Source of the DNA: Rhodoferax sp.
Lineage (GTDB): Bacteria > Pseudomonadota > Gammaproteobacteria > Burkholderiales > Burkholderiaceae_C
Direction: 5' to 3'
NCBI GenBank assembly: GCA_013791765.1
Contig: VMTC01000107.1
Location: 94,701 to 158,700, forward strand
DNA: 64,000 nt
Shown here: piece after piece, positions 27,120 to 37,737 of the stretch
Layout: the number at the start of each line of letters is the position of its first letter
How positions within the stretch are numbered: position 1 is the stretch's first letter
The notes under the pieces: model-generated
The model's database searches: none
The model's input: the letters and a program-made list of their open reading frames with translations, nothing else
Told to the model about the DNA's origin: nothing
Made by a program: the position numbers and the translations under genes

Positions 27120-27659
27120 CCGTGGCTAGCGGCTTGCTGTGAAGCCCCGGCTTCAATGACAGCTGTTGGGGCAGTACAAAATGTACTGGGCTATAAACTG
27201 GTATGGGCCGGATGACGGTATCGGCGGGACCAATCTGTAGGTCGGCTACCTGCCAGAAGCCTACCGCCACGGCGTCCAACAAACGGTCGTTTTGTTGGCA
27301 CACCAAAAAAGCAGACTTCGACCTGCTTTTTTGACTTAGATTCGTCAACTTACTTGTTAATCAATCAACGTCCAGAAGACGTATGCGTGGTGTAGAGCAT
27401 CCAGCGACCACCCACGCTGGATAACGTGTCCAAGCGCAATTGATCGTCAGGTGAAGTCCGCTTAGCAATTGAAACTCCCGGTGGTGGTCACCCGTGACGC
27501 CTGTGTATAAGCCGATGAATGTCGGCTGTCAGGCGACCTTTTTATCGGTCGCTATGACTGCAACGGGTAACCTGTCGGCCAAAACGGTAGCCTGAGTGGC
27601 TCGTAAGGGTCTAAAACCGACAGGCACACCACGCTGCGTGCGTAAACCATTCACCATAG
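27120..27659. other. Intergenic stretch between the accessory cluster and gap
   Basis: About 540 bases without a credible gene. It contains one clear terminator-like hairpin (27305-27332) and one at the gap end (27660-27684). Several short GC-rich dyads around 27230-27290 have no recognised identity. Confidence 0.4.
27305..27332 (+). terminator. Rho-independent terminator-like hairpin
   Basis: Arms AAAAAAGCAG (27305-27314) and CTGCTTTTTT (27323-27332) flank an 8-base loop with a T-tract. It lies about 190 bases after the NERD helicase and ends the accessory transcript, and its symmetric A/T ends could also serve the opposite strand. Confidence 0.7.
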
Positions 27660-27684
27660 AAAACGCGCCCGAAGGCGCGTTTTT
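27660..27684 (-). terminator. Terminator of the gap gene
   Basis: AAAACGCGCC (27660-27669) and GGCGCGTTTT (27674-27683) are perfectly complementary around a CGAA tetraloop and sit 20-45 bases downstream of the gap stop on the minus strand. Read on the minus strand the hairpin is followed by T-rich sequence. Confidence 0.75.
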
Positions 27685-27703
27685 CATGCGGGAGAAAAGC
27701 AGC

Positions 27704-28720
<1,017 letters not shown>

Positions 28721-28745
28721 TTAAAAGTCAAAAATTGAAACTGGT

Positions 28746-30827
28746 CTACTTGCGCAAAACTTTTTCCACCGTGTCGGCCACATTTTCGGCTGTAAAGCCA
28801 AAGTGTTCAAACAACACCGGCGCGGGTGCGGATTCACCGTAGCTGTCGATGCCGACAACCGCCGCGCAACCATATTTCCACCAGAGCGCGGAAACCCCCA
28901 TTTCAACCGCGATGCGTGGCACGCCAACGGGCAGCACGGCGGCCTTGTAATCACCACTTTGTTCGTCAAACGTGGTGGTACTCGGCATCGAGACCACGCG
29001 CACAGCTATCTTTTTAGCAGCAAGAATCTCCTGCGCCTTGAGCGCGAGCTGCACCTCGGAGCCGGTGGCAATCAGCACGGCTTGGGTCTTTTTCTTCAGG
29101 CCCACCTCTGACGGCTCGGCCAGGATGTAGGCGCCCTTGCTGATATCACCCAGACCGGCCTTGGGTGCGTAGTGGATGTTCTGGCGGCTCAGCAACAGTG
29201 CGGTCGGCTTGTTCTTGTTCTGCAAGGCCACGGCCCAGGCGACCGCGGTTTCTGCCGTGTCACCGGGGCGCCAGACGTCCAGGTTCGGAATCAGGCGCAA
29301 GGAGGCCGCGTGTTCGATCGACTGGTGCGTCGGGCCGTCTTCACCCAGGCCAATGCTGTCATGCGTGAACACGTGCACCACGCGCAGCTTCATCAGCGCG
29401 GCCATGCGGATGGCGTTGCGGCTGTAGTCGCTGAAGGTCAAAAAAGTGCCGCCGTAAGGGATGAAGCCGCCGTGCAGCGCAATGCCGTTCATGATGGCGG
29501 CCATGCCGAATTCGCGCACGCCGTAGTTGATGTGGCGCCCGCCCACCAGCACACCGTCGGCATTGGGCGTTTGCACCACGCCGCCAGTGAAGTCAAAACG
29601 CAGATTTGGCGTCGCTTTGGTGTTGGTCAGGTTCGAGCCGGTCAGGTCAGCGGAGCCGCCGAGCAGTTCCGGCAGCGCCGCAGTGAAGGACTCCAGCGCC
29701 AGTTGCGAGGCTTTGCGCGAGGCGACAGTTTCAGCCTTGGTGTGAGCCGCCACCGCCGTGTTCACTGCCACCTGGGCGAAGTTCTTCGGCAAGTCGCCCT
29801 TCATGCGGCGCAGCAGCTCTTTGGCCAGCTCGGGGTAAGCGGCCTTGTAAGCGGCAAACTGGTCGTTCCATGTCTTCTCAGCGGCGCTGCCGGCGGCCTT
29901 GGCATCCCATGCGGCTGCCACGTCTTTGGGCACCACAAAGGGCTTGTGCGGCCATTTCAACGCTTCGCGCGTGAGCGCAATTTCAGCGTCGCCCAAGGGC
30001 TCGCCATGCGCCTTGCTGGTGTTGGCGCGGTTCGGGGAACCGCAGCCAATGGCCGTCTTGCAGATGATCAGCGTCGGCTTGTCACTCGATTCTTTGGCTT
30101 GGACAATGGTGCTGGCCACCAGTTCGGCGTCTTGCCCGTCGATCGGGCCCAGCACGTTCCAGCCGCAGGCGACAAAACGCAGCGCGGTGTTGTCGATGAA
30201 CCAGGGCGCCACCGGGCCATCAATCGAGATGCCGTTGTCGTCGTACAGGGCGATCAACTTGTTCAGCTTCCAGGCGCCGGCCAGTGCGACTGCTTCGTGG
30301 CTGATGCCTTCCATCAGGCAGCCATCGCCCAGGAAGGTGTAAGTGTGGTGGTTGACGACGCGGTGGCCGTCGCGGTTGAACTCGGCCGCCAGCAGCTTCT
30401 CGGCCAGCGCCATGCCGACCGCGTTGGTGAGCCCCTGGCCCAGCGGGCCGGTGGTGGTTTCAACGCCGGGCGTGACGCCCACTTCGGGGTGGCCGGGCGT
30501 TTTGGAGCCGAACTGGCGAAACTTCTTCAGTTCGGCCATCGGCAGCTTGTAGCCCGTCAGGTGCAACACGGCGTAAAGCAGCATCGAGCTGTGGCCGTTG
30601 GAGAGCACAAAACGGTCGCGGTCCAGCCAGTGCGGGTTGGACGGGTTGTGCTTGAGATGCGAGCCCCACAAGGCCACGGCCATGTCAGCCATGCCCATGG
30701 GCGCGCCGGGGTGGCCCGAGTTGGCTGCCTGCACCGCGTCCATCGCCAGCGCACGAATTGCGTTGGCCATCTCCAAGCGGCTGGCGCCAATGGGTTGTGA
30801 TGCTTGCGCTTGTTCTGATTCAGCCAT
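28746..30827 (-). CDS. tkt: Transketolase
   Basis: 693 aa. ThDP-binding signature GDGCLMEGISHEA, the N-terminal NSGHPGAPMGMADMAVALWG, and the C-terminal half motif SIGLGEDGPTHQSIEH. It moves two-carbon units between sugar phosphates in the pentose phosphate or Calvin pathway. It is about 30 residues longer than E. coli TktA, mainly through the N-terminal lead MAESEQAQASQPIGAS. It lies upstream of gap. Confidence 0.96.
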   Translation of the reverse strand: MAESEQAQASQPIGASRLEMANAIRALAMDAVQAANSGHPGAPMGMADMAVALWGSHLKHNPSNPHWLDRDRFVLSNGHSSMLLYAVLHLTGYKLPMAELKKFRQFGSKTPGHPEVGVTPGVETTTGPLGQGLTNAVGMALAEKLLAAEFNRDGHRVVNHHTYTFLGDGCLMEGISHEAVALAGAWKLNKLIALYDDNGISIDGPVAPWFIDNTALRFVACGWNVLGPIDGQDAELVASTIVQAKESSDKPTLIICKTAIGCGSPNRANTSKAHGEPLGDAEIALTREALKWPHKPFVVPKDVAAAWDAKAAGSAAEKTWNDQFAAYKAAYPELAKELLRRMKGDLPKNFAQVAVNTAVAAHTKAETVASRKASQLALESFTAALPELLGGSADLTGSNLTNTKATPNLRFDFTGGVVQTPNADGVLVGGRHINYGVREFGMAAIMNGIALHGGFIPYGGTFLTFSDYSRNAIRMAALMKLRVVHVFTHDSIGLGEDGPTHQSIEHAASLRLIPNLDVWRPGDTAETAVAWAVALQNKNKPTALLLSRQNIHYAPKAGLGDISKGAYILAEPSEVGLKKKTQAVLIATGSEVQLALKAQEILAAKKIAVRVVSMPSTTTFDEQSGDYKAAVLPVGVPRIAVEMGVSALWWKYGCAAVVGIDSYGESAPAPVLFEHFGFTAENVADTVEKVLRK

Positions 30828-30942
30828 GGGTCAACTCCGGGAGTGAGGGGGGGGAGGGAAAACCGTCGATTTTACCGGCCTGAAAAACACAGCTCGCCTG
30901 GGCTATGCTTTGCGTTTCCAAACAAGCCCCGGAGGGACTGCC

Positions 30943-32064
30943 ATGAGCCTGTTGTTTTCACCCCTGCACCTGCCCTCGCCACGCGGCGGTTTGAGCCTGC
31001 CCAACCGCATCGTGGTGGCCCCGATGTGCCAGTATTCGGCTCAGAATGGTGAGGCCAGCGACTGGCACCTCATGCACTGGGGCAACCTGTTCAACAGTGG
31101 CGCTGCGATGTTCACCATCGAGGCCACAGCGGTGCTGCCCGAGGGACGCATCACCCCGAGTTGCCTGGGGCTGTGGGACGATCGCACAGAGGCCGCACTG
31201 ACCGATAAGCTGCAGCGCGCGCGCCAGCTCGCGCCACCCCTGGCAGTCTGCATTCAGCTGGCGCACGCCGGGCGCAAGGCGTCGAGCGCGCTGCCGTGGC
31301 AGGGCGGGCAGCTGCTGCCCGCAAGCCAAGGCGGATGGGAAACCTTTGGCCCGTCCGCGCTGCCGCAGTTGCCGAGCGAGGCACCGCCGACCGAGCTGAC
31401 GCTGGCGCAGATGGCACAGGTCCGCGAGGCCTTTGTGGCAGCCGCCCAGCGCGCTGCGCGCATCGGGATCGAGGCGGTGGAGATTCACAGCGCCCACGGT
31501 TATTTGCTGCATGAGTTTTTGTCGCCCATTGCCAACCAGCGCCTGGATGCTTATGGCGGCAGTTTTGAGAACCGCATCCGCTTTCCGCTCGAAGTATTTG
31601 CCGCCGTGCGCGCCGCTTTTGACGGCGTGCTGGGCTTGCGCGTGTCAGCCTCGGACTGGGTCGAGGGCGGCTGGGACGTGGCACAAAGTGCCGAGTTCGC
31701 GAAGCAGCTGAAGGCGCTGGGCTGTGACTTCATTCACGTCTCGTCCGGCGGGGTCTCGCCGCAGCAGAAGATCGCCTTGGGTGCGGGTTACCAGGTGCCG
31801 ATGGCGCGGGCCGTTCGTGCCGCCAGTGGCATGGCAACCACTGCCGTCGGTCTGATCACCGACGCCACCCAAGCCGAAGCCGTTCTGCAGGCTGGCGACG
31901 CTGACCTGATCGCCCTGGCGCGGGCCTTTTTGTATGAACCGCGCTGGGGCTGGCACGCCGCTGCCGCACTCGGCGGCGAGGTCGTGGCCAACCCGGTCTA
32001 CTGGCGCTGCCTGCCGCGCGAGGCGCAGGCGGTGTTTGGCAAGGTTTCGATCGGCGGGCGCTAG
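30943..32064 (+). CDS. Old Yellow Enzyme-family NADH:flavin oxidoreductase (YqjM/xenobiotic-reductase type)
   Basis: 373 aa from the ATG at 30943, with GGAGG 8 bases upstream. FMN-binding barrel: PNRIVVAPMCQYSAQNG (C29 corresponds to the redox-tuning Cys of YqjM), SDWHLMHWG and VEIHSAHGYLLHEFLSP (the His pair of the thermophilic-like OYE class), plus ALARAFLYEPRWGWHAA near the C-terminus. Members reduce activated alkenes and nitro compounds with NAD(P)H. The natural substrate cannot be told. Divergent from tkt. Confidence 0.92.
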   Translation: MSLLFSPLHLPSPRGGLSLPNRIVVAPMCQYSAQNGEASDWHLMHWGNLFNSGAAMFTIEATAVLPEGRITPSCLGLWDDRTEAALTDKLQRARQLAPPLAVCIQLAHAGRKASSALPWQGGQLLPASQGGWETFGPSALPQLPSEAPPTELTLAQMAQVREAFVAAAQRAARIGIEAVEIHSAHGYLLHEFLSPIANQRLDAYGGSFENRIRFPLEVFAAVRAAFDGVLGLRVSASDWVEGGWDVAQSAEFAKQLKALGCDFIHVSSGGVSPQQKIALGAGYQVPMARAVRAASGMATTAVGLITDATQAEAVLQAGDADLIALARAFLYEPRWGWHAAAALGGEVVANPVYWRCLPREAQAVFGKVSIGGR

Positions 32065-32076
32065 CTCTGTTTATGA

Positions 32077-32131
32077 ACGTTTTAACGCTCTAGCCCACGT
32101 CCTTATTGCACATAGTGCTATTTAATTAATA
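32077..32131. repeat. Dispersed intergenic repeat, copy 4
   Basis: ACGTTTTAACGCTCTAGCCC followed by ACGTCC and a terminal TGCTATTTAATTAATAA. It is oriented opposite to the copies at 19.1 and 46.2 kb. The core GCTCTAGCCCAC is nearly identical to that of copies 5 and 6. It sits between the OYE gene and ttrS. Confidence 0.65.
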
Positions 32132-32175
32132 AGGCCATGTGCGATGACCGTCCCAAGCCCCTGGTTGCTGTAAGC

Positions 32176-33942
32176 ATGTATTTAATCCGTCGTTGCGTCT
32201 TGCTGCTGATGGTTTTCGTCGGCCCGACGTTGGCTGCGTCCGCCGAACCCCGCGCGCTGCGCATCGGTGTACTGGCCTTTCTGGATGCCCAGGCGATCAG
32301 CGGCCAGTGGGAGCCTGTGCTCGAGCACCTCGCCACGGCGCTTCCCGGCTACAAGCCGGTTCTGGTCCAACTTGACCATGCCGCCCTGCACGCGGCCGTG
32401 GCCGCCCAATCGGTCGATTTCGTCATCACCAATCCGGGCAGCTACGTGGCGCTTGAAATGGAATTCGGCATCAGCCGCATTGCCACGCTCGACACCGCCC
32501 AAGCGCCTTCTCCCATGCGCGCGGTCGGATCGGCCGTGATTGTGCTGGCCGAGCGCAAAGACCTGAGATCGTTGGCCGATCTGGCAGGCAAGCGCGTCAT
32601 CGCGGTGGGAGAAGACGCTTTTGGTGGCTACCAGTTGGCCTGGCGGGAGTTTGCGCAACTGGGCATGGACCCGTTGAAGGATTTCTCGAGTCTTGAATTC
32701 GTCGGTTTGCCGATGGGCCGATTGACCGAGGCTGTGGCAGCGGGTCGCGCCGATGCGGGCATCGTTCGGGCCTGCCTGATTGAGAGCCTGGCGCCGCAGC
32801 TTCAAGCACAATTTCGTGTGCTGTCGCCGCGCGTTGAACCCGATTTTCCGTGCCAGACCTCGACCCGCCTTTATCCGGACTGGCCGATTGCGACCTTGCG
32901 CAGTACGCCGCCGGCACTGGCCAAAGCAGTCGCCACGGCCTTGCTCACCATGGCGCCAACACTTGAGGGACTGTCCTGGACCGTGCCGGCCGACTACCAG
33001 TCGGTCCACGACCTGTTTCGCGAGCTTCGCACCGGCCCGTACAGCTACCTGCAGCAGAGCACGCTGCGCGCGACCGCGCTGCGTTACTGGCCAGCCGGTC
33101 TGGTGCTGGTCACGCTGTTGCTGGCATGGGCTGTTTACACCGTGCGGGTGGACCACCTGGTGCAGTCGCGCACGTTGGAGCTGCGCCGGGCACTCGAAGA
33201 ACGCGAGGCGATCGAAGGGCGCATGCTCGCGCACCAGGAGCAGCTTGAGCATCTGTCGCGCCTGTCGATCCTCGGCGAGTTGTCCGGCACGCTAGCGCAT
33301 GAACTCAATCAGCCGCTCGCGAGCATTGGCAACTATGCGCAGAGCCTGCTGCTGCGCGTCGACAATGGCCGGCTCACTGATGCCGCGGTGCGCGAGGCCA
33401 GCGTGGAGATTGCCGGCCAGGCCGCGCGGGCGGCGGGCATTCTGGGACGCATCCGCAGTTTTTCCCGCAAGCGTGCGGCCCTGCGGGAACGGCGCGTCTT
33501 GCCCGAGCTGGTGCGTGAGGCGGTCACGCTGTTCTTGGGCATGCTGTCGAGCCGGCCCCGCATTGACATCGAAGAAGGGGGGACCGGCGCTTACGTGGTG
33601 GACGTGGATCCCCTGCAGATCCAGCAAGTCATGCTCAACCTGTTAAAGAACGGGCTCGATGCGATGCAGCATCTGCCCGAGGCCGAACGTCGCCTGGACA
33701 TCGTTCTGGACCAGGTCGGCCATGTGCTGCGTGTCGCCGTGCGCGATTACGGCCACGGCCTCACGCCCGAGGCACGGCAACAACTGTTTGAGCCCTTCTT
33801 CACCACCAAGCCCGATGGTTTGGGCCTGGGCCTGTCGATCTGCACGACCATCATCGAAGCGCACGGCGGCCGGCTGTCGGCGCAGGCGCCCGTTGACGGC
33901 CCGGGCTTGGTCATTTGCTTCACACTTCCTTGTCATGCCTGA
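32176..33942 (+). CDS. ttrS: Tetrathionate sensor kinase TtrS
   Basis: 588 aa from the ATG at 32176, where a signal-type segment (LIRRCVLLLMVFVGPTLAAS) begins; an in-frame ATG at 32137 would add 13 residues. Residues about 25-290 are a PhnD-like periplasmic ligand-binding domain (RIGVLAFLDAQAISGQWEPV, FVITNPGSYVALE). One membrane helix follows (WPAGLVLVTLLLAWAVYTV). Then the kinase core: H375 in LAHELNQPL, the N-box MLNLLKNGLDAMQ, and the glycine boxes DYGHGLTP and GLGLGLSIC. Length, domain order and the adjacent TtrR and TtrBCA match Salmonella TtrS (about 592 aa). Confidence 0.9.
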   Translation: MYLIRRCVLLLMVFVGPTLAASAEPRALRIGVLAFLDAQAISGQWEPVLEHLATALPGYKPVLVQLDHAALHAAVAAQSVDFVITNPGSYVALEMEFGISRIATLDTAQAPSPMRAVGSAVIVLAERKDLRSLADLAGKRVIAVGEDAFGGYQLAWREFAQLGMDPLKDFSSLEFVGLPMGRLTEAVAAGRADAGIVRACLIESLAPQLQAQFRVLSPRVEPDFPCQTSTRLYPDWPIATLRSTPPALAKAVATALLTMAPTLEGLSWTVPADYQSVHDLFRELRTGPYSYLQQSTLRATALRYWPAGLVLVTLLLAWAVYTVRVDHLVQSRTLELRRALEEREAIEGRMLAHQEQLEHLSRLSILGELSGTLAHELNQPLASIGNYAQSLLLRVDNGRLTDAAVREASVEIAGQAARAAGILGRIRSFSRKRAALRERRVLPELVREAVTLFLGMLSSRPRIDIEEGGTGAYVVDVDPLQIQQVMLNLLKNGLDAMQHLPEAERRLDIVLDQVGHVLRVAVRDYGHGLTPEARQQLFEPFFTTKPDGLGLGLSICTTIIEAHGGRLSAQAPVDGPGLVICFTLPCHA

Positions 33943-34570
33943 ACTCAATCAAAACCCTGTCGTCCATGTCGTTGACGACGACGCCGCGTTTCGGCGCTCA
34001 CTCGTTTTTCTACTCGAGTCCCTGGGCTGGCCGGTCGTAGCGCACGCCTCGGCTGCGGAATTTCTCGCAGCTTGCCCCGTGCCCCCTGCGGATTTCGGCT
34101 GCCTGGTGCTCGACATCCGCATGCCCGGCATGAATGGGCTGGAGCTGCAGCAGGCCTTGCGCGCGCGGGGCTGGACGCCGGCCGTGGTGTTCATGACCGG
34201 CCATGGCGACGTCGAACTCGCGGTGCAGGCGATGAAGCAGGGTGCTTTTGATTTTCTGGAAAAGCCATTTCGTGACCAAGCCCTGCTCGATACGGTTGCG
34301 GCCGCCGTGCGCCATGGCAGCGCCGAGCGGATCACCACGCAAAGGCGCGCACAGGCCCAGAGCCTGCTTGAGCGCCTGACACCGCGTGAGCGTGAAGTGG
34401 CCCGTCTGGTCGCCCTTGGTGAACCCAACAAGCAAGTGGCGCGTGAGCTCGCGATCAGTGAGAAGACCGTGCACGTGCATCGCCAGCACGTCATGGAAAA
34501 GGCCGAAGTGGGCAGCGCGGCCGAGCTGGCGCGCCTGATGCTGCGCATCGACCCACGGGCACTCGACTGA
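33935..34570 (+). CDS. ttrR: Tetrathionate response regulator TtrR (FixJ/NarL type)
   Basis: 211 aa from the ATG at 33935, overlapping the ttrS stop by 8 bases. An N-terminal receiver (VHVVDDDAAFRRSL, D60 in LVLDIRMPGMNGLE, K in FLEKPFRDQ) and a C-terminal LuxR-type HTH (LTPREREVARLVALGEPNKQ, ISEKTVHVHRQHVM) match FixJ/TtrR regulators. It is expected to be phosphorylated by TtrS and to activate ttrBCA, which is convergent. Intact, normal length. Confidence 0.92.
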   Translation: MPELNQNPVVHVVDDDAAFRRSLVFLLESLGWPVVAHASAAEFLAACPVPPADFGCLVLDIRMPGMNGLELQQALRARGWTPAVVFMTGHGDVELAVQAMKQGAFDFLEKPFRDQALLDTVAAAVRHGSAERITTQRRAQAQSLLERLTPREREVARLVALGEPNKQVARELAISEKTVHVHRQHVMEKAEVGSAAELARLMLRIDPRALD

Positions 34571-34577
34571 GCGCCCC

Positions 34578-34609
34578 GCAAGCCCCCGGTCGCACCGGTT
34601 GTGGCTTGC
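34578..34609. terminator. Convergent-gene hairpin between ttrR and ttrA
   Basis: GCAAGCC (34578-34584) and GGCTTGC (34603-34609) are complementary, with a further inner match of CCGGT to ACCGG. The element sits in the short gap where the two transcripts meet and could terminate either. No long T-tract follows, so the call is tentative. Confidence 0.4.
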
Positions 34610-34631
34610 ACTGGCAACAGGTCAGGTCACT

Positions 34632-37600
34632 TCAAGCCCGGACCAGCCGGGCCGGCAGTCCGTTGCGAACCGCAGAGCCCGAGACCGCGTCAACCCACAC
34701 CGATTTGCCGCTGCGGGTCGGGTCCGCCAGCCCCAGGTCGTTGAGGTTGATGCCCGCGCGCAGGGCCGGTTTGTCGGGCTGCTGCGTTTTGCCAATGCGG
34801 TGGGCGCGGGCGCCGAGTTCACGGTGACCGAAGCCGTGCTCGATCGCGATCACGCCCTGCATCACGCCCTCATGCACGATCACGGTCGTCTTGACGCTGC
34901 CCCCCGGTGTGCTGAGCTTGGCCGTGTCACCGTTCTTCAGGCCCGCCCGGGCGGCATCAAGCGGGTGCACCAGAGCCGGGTTGCTGGCATGAATGCCGGT
35001 CAGCCGCGTCGCGGCGATGCTGTAGGAATTTTGCAAGGCCGACTTGAAGCTGACCACCTGCAGCGGCCACTGCGCCTCGCTGTAGACCTTGCGCATCGGC
35101 GTGCCGTCAATGAAGGACGGCACCTGCACGCTGGCGCAACCGGTAAAGCGCTTGCCGGTGATGCTGTTCTTGCTGCCCCCGACCATGTCGCTCCAGAGCC
35201 AGAGCGGGTTCTTGAAGCGGTTGGTCTGCCACTCGGGGTTGGCCTCGTCCTGCGCATCCTTGGCCGGCTGGTAGCGGCCGCCGCGGGTGTAAAGAAAGGC
35301 CACCTTGCGCCATTCTTCGGGCTTGAGGTTGGCTTCGAGCAAGGGGCGCAGACGATCCACGCCGGACAGCGCGAGGTCCTCGTCGCTCGCATCGGGCACC
35401 GGCTCCTTGCCGAGCCAGGCAATGTTGGCGCCACCGCGCAGGTACCAGTGCTCGGGGCGCTCCAGCGGCAGCGGCAGACCCGCGGCATCGCTCATCGCCT
35501 GCGGGCCGAAGCCGGGCAGCGCCATTGCCTTGGCCAGCGCCATGAAGAAGGTTTCCATGCCGATGGCCTGGCCGTCCGGCGTCTTGGCCGCCAGCGGCTC
35601 AACCACCGGCCAGCGGGCCGTGGAAGCCTTGGTGGGTACGCCATTCCAGGGCGCGGCCCAGCCCCAGCTCTCGTACATCAGTGAATCGGGCACGATGTAG
35701 TCGGCAAACGCATTGCTTTCGTTGATCAGTGGATCAACCGAAATGATCAGCGGAATCTTCTTCGGGTCCGCCAGGTCCTTGTCAATCTGGGCGCGCAGGC
35801 CGGTGATGCCGTAGAGCGGGTTCGAGCTCCACAGGATCAGGGCCTTGATGCTGTACGGGTAGCCGCTCATGGCGCCGGTGAACCATTCGGTCGCCAGCCC
35901 CGGGGCGTTGGGAAACCACGGCGACTGCGCCGGGTAAGGCTTGCCTTGGGCTTTCTTGCGCGCGAATTCGCTGGTTTTTTCGTAAGGCGCGTTGCGCCCC
36001 AGCGGCGTGCCTTTGGGTTTGACGGCGCCAGCAAAACTCTCGAGGTTGTAACGCGGCCCTTCGCCGGCGTCCTTGAAGCCCCCGCCATTCATGACCAGGC
36101 CGCCCTTCCAGTTGAGGTTGCCGATCAGCAGGTTGAGCGTCATCACCGAGAAGGCGCTGTAAAAGCCGGCCCCCGACATCATGCCGCCGTGCGCAATGAC
36201 GGCGGCCTTGCGGCCGTGGCGCGTGAATTCGTCTGCCAGGGCGCTGATCGTGGCCTCTGCAATGCCGCAGGCCTGGGCGCACTGCTCAATCGTCTGCTTC
36301 AGGATCGATTCCCTGAGCAGCAGCCAGGCGGTTTGCACCGCCAGCGGCTTGTCACCGAGTGTGAGCGTCGTGTTCGCGTCCAGCGGCGCCGGCCCGCTCG
36401 CCTGCTCGGCCAGCATCGGGCTGCCGTCGGCGCCCAGCACCAGGTAGGCATCGCCTTCCTTGTAGCGCTCTTCTTCGGCGACCACCAGCCCGATGTCCGA
36501 GCCGCGCAAAAAACGGCCCTGGCGCGGGTGGCCGGCTTCGGTGATGACCAGCCAGGTGGCGCTGGAGAAGGACGGCTCGCCCTGCTGCTCGGCCACCGCG
36601 AGGTTGGGGTTGGCGAGGTAGGCCATGTTGATGCGTTCGTTGTCGAGCATCCAGCGCATCATGCCCAGCGCCAGCGCGCTGTCGGTGCCGGGGCGGATCG
36701 GAATCCAGCGGCCGCGATCCGGCGCGGCGCGGTTGTCGGCGTTGGTCAGCACCGGGTCGACCACGACGTAGTTGAGTTTGCCGTCGCTGCGCCCCTTGGC
36801 GAGCAGGGCGCCGGTGCGCTTGAACGGGTTGCCAGCATTGCCCGGCGCGGTGCCGATGAAGATGACGAACTCACTGTTCGCCAGATCGGGCTTGGCGTGC
36901 GGCATCTTCTTCATGTCGCCAAACAGCGCGCCCGTGCCGGAGCGGTAGGCGCCGCCGCAGTAGGAGCCGTGGCCGACAAAATTGAGTGTGCCGTAGGCCT
37001 GGTTCCAGAAACGCCGGGCCAAAGGCTCGCGGCCATCGTTGACGCTCGACAGCAGCGCCACCTGGTTGACGCGGGCACCGAGTTCGGGCTGCGCCGCATC
37101 GATCGGCGTGGTCAGATCGCGCAGTGCCTTGAACCCGGCGACCGGTCCTTCACCGAACAGGTCGCCGCCGTCGGTCAGTTCCCGGATCAATTGATCGAAG
37201 GCGATCGGCTCCCATTGGCCCGAATTGCGCGCGCCCACACGTTTCATCGGTGTCAACACGCGAAACGGTGAACTCATCTGCGACAGCACCGCGTTGCCAC
37301 GCCCGCAAGCAGTTGAGCGCCCCACCTGACCTTTGTTCTGGAAGCTCGACATGGCAATCAGGCTTTCCTTGACGGACGCCTTCATCGGCAGGTGCGGTTC
37401 GGTGGAGAGCGGGCTGTAGGGGTTGCCAGCGACGCGGATGACGCGGCCCGATGCCTTGTCGATGCGCACGCGCACGCCGCACTGGGTGGTGCACCCCATG
37501 CAAGCGGTGTAGCTGACTTGCTGCTCCGGGTTGGGCCGCAGCTGGCCCGTGCTCGCGTCCACCGTAAATTCAGGCGCAGCGGCGTTGCCCCAGACATTGT

Positions 37601-37721
37601 GTTTGGGCGCATCCTTGCCCATGACCTTGTCGGCCATGCGGCCCAGGGTTTGCGAAAAACCGGTGGCAAAGGCGGCAAGGCCGCCAGCGGCGATGAGTTG
37701 ACGACGGGTGTTTTGTTTCAT
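34632..37721 (-). CDS. ttrA: Tetrathionate reductase catalytic subunit TtrA (molybdopterin)
   Basis: 1029 aa. Twin-arginine signal at the N-terminus (TRRQLIAAGGLAAFATGF). [4Fe-4S] ligands C74, C77 and C81 in ACMGCTTQC, and C139 in RSTACGRGNAV. The Mo-bis-MGD oxidoreductase body includes GHGSYCGGAYRSG (possible Mo-liganding Cys region), DPVLTNADNRAAPDRGRWIP and HGGMMSGAGFYSAFSVMTL. It reduces tetrathionate to thiosulfate at the periplasmic face of the inner membrane, completing anaerobic respiration. Length equals Salmonella TtrA (about 1020 aa). Last gene of ttrBCA; no Tat-maturation gene is in this window. Confidence 0.95.
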   Translation of the reverse strand: MKQNTRRQLIAAGGLAAFATGFSQTLGRMADKVMGKDAPKHNVWGNAAAPEFTVDASTGQLRPNPEQQVSYTACMGCTTQCGVRVRIDKASGRVIRVAGNPYSPLSTEPHLPMKASVKESLIAMSSFQNKGQVGRSTACGRGNAVLSQMSSPFRVLTPMKRVGARNSGQWEPIAFDQLIRELTDGGDLFGEGPVAGFKALRDLTTPIDAAQPELGARVNQVALLSSVNDGREPLARRFWNQAYGTLNFVGHGSYCGGAYRSGTGALFGDMKKMPHAKPDLANSEFVIFIGTAPGNAGNPFKRTGALLAKGRSDGKLNYVVVDPVLTNADNRAAPDRGRWIPIRPGTDSALALGMMRWMLDNERINMAYLANPNLAVAEQQGEPSFSSATWLVITEAGHPRQGRFLRGSDIGLVVAEEERYKEGDAYLVLGADGSPMLAEQASGPAPLDANTTLTLGDKPLAVQTAWLLLRESILKQTIEQCAQACGIAEATISALADEFTRHGRKAAVIAHGGMMSGAGFYSAFSVMTLNLLIGNLNWKGGLVMNGGGFKDAGEGPRYNLESFAGAVKPKGTPLGRNAPYEKTSEFARKKAQGKPYPAQSPWFPNAPGLATEWFTGAMSGYPYSIKALILWSSNPLYGITGLRAQIDKDLADPKKIPLIISVDPLINESNAFADYIVPDSLMYESWGWAAPWNGVPTKASTARWPVVEPLAAKTPDGQAIGMETFFMALAKAMALPGFGPQAMSDAAGLPLPLERPEHWYLRGGANIAWLGKEPVPDASDEDLALSGVDRLRPLLEANLKPEEWRKVAFLYTRGGRYQPAKDAQDEANPEWQTNRFKNPLWLWSDMVGGSKNSITGKRFTGCASVQVPSFIDGTPMRKVYSEAQWPLQVVSFKSALQNSYSIAATRLTGIHASNPALVHPLDAARAGLKNGDTAKLSTPGGSVKTTVIVHEGVMQGVIAIEHGFGHRELGARAHRIGKTQQPDKPALRAGINLNDLGLADPTRSGKSVWVDAVSGSAVRNGLPARLVRA

Positions 37722-37737
37722 GATGGTTTCCTTGCGC

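Noticed and set aside
29172-30800. 542-codon open frame antisense to tkt
   Set aside because: Shadow of transketolase caused by high third-position GC; low-complexity composition, no motif.
35946-37271. 441-codon open frame antisense to ttrA
   Set aside because: Mirror frame of the TtrA gene; composition (Arg/Gly/His/Gln-rich) unlike real proteins.
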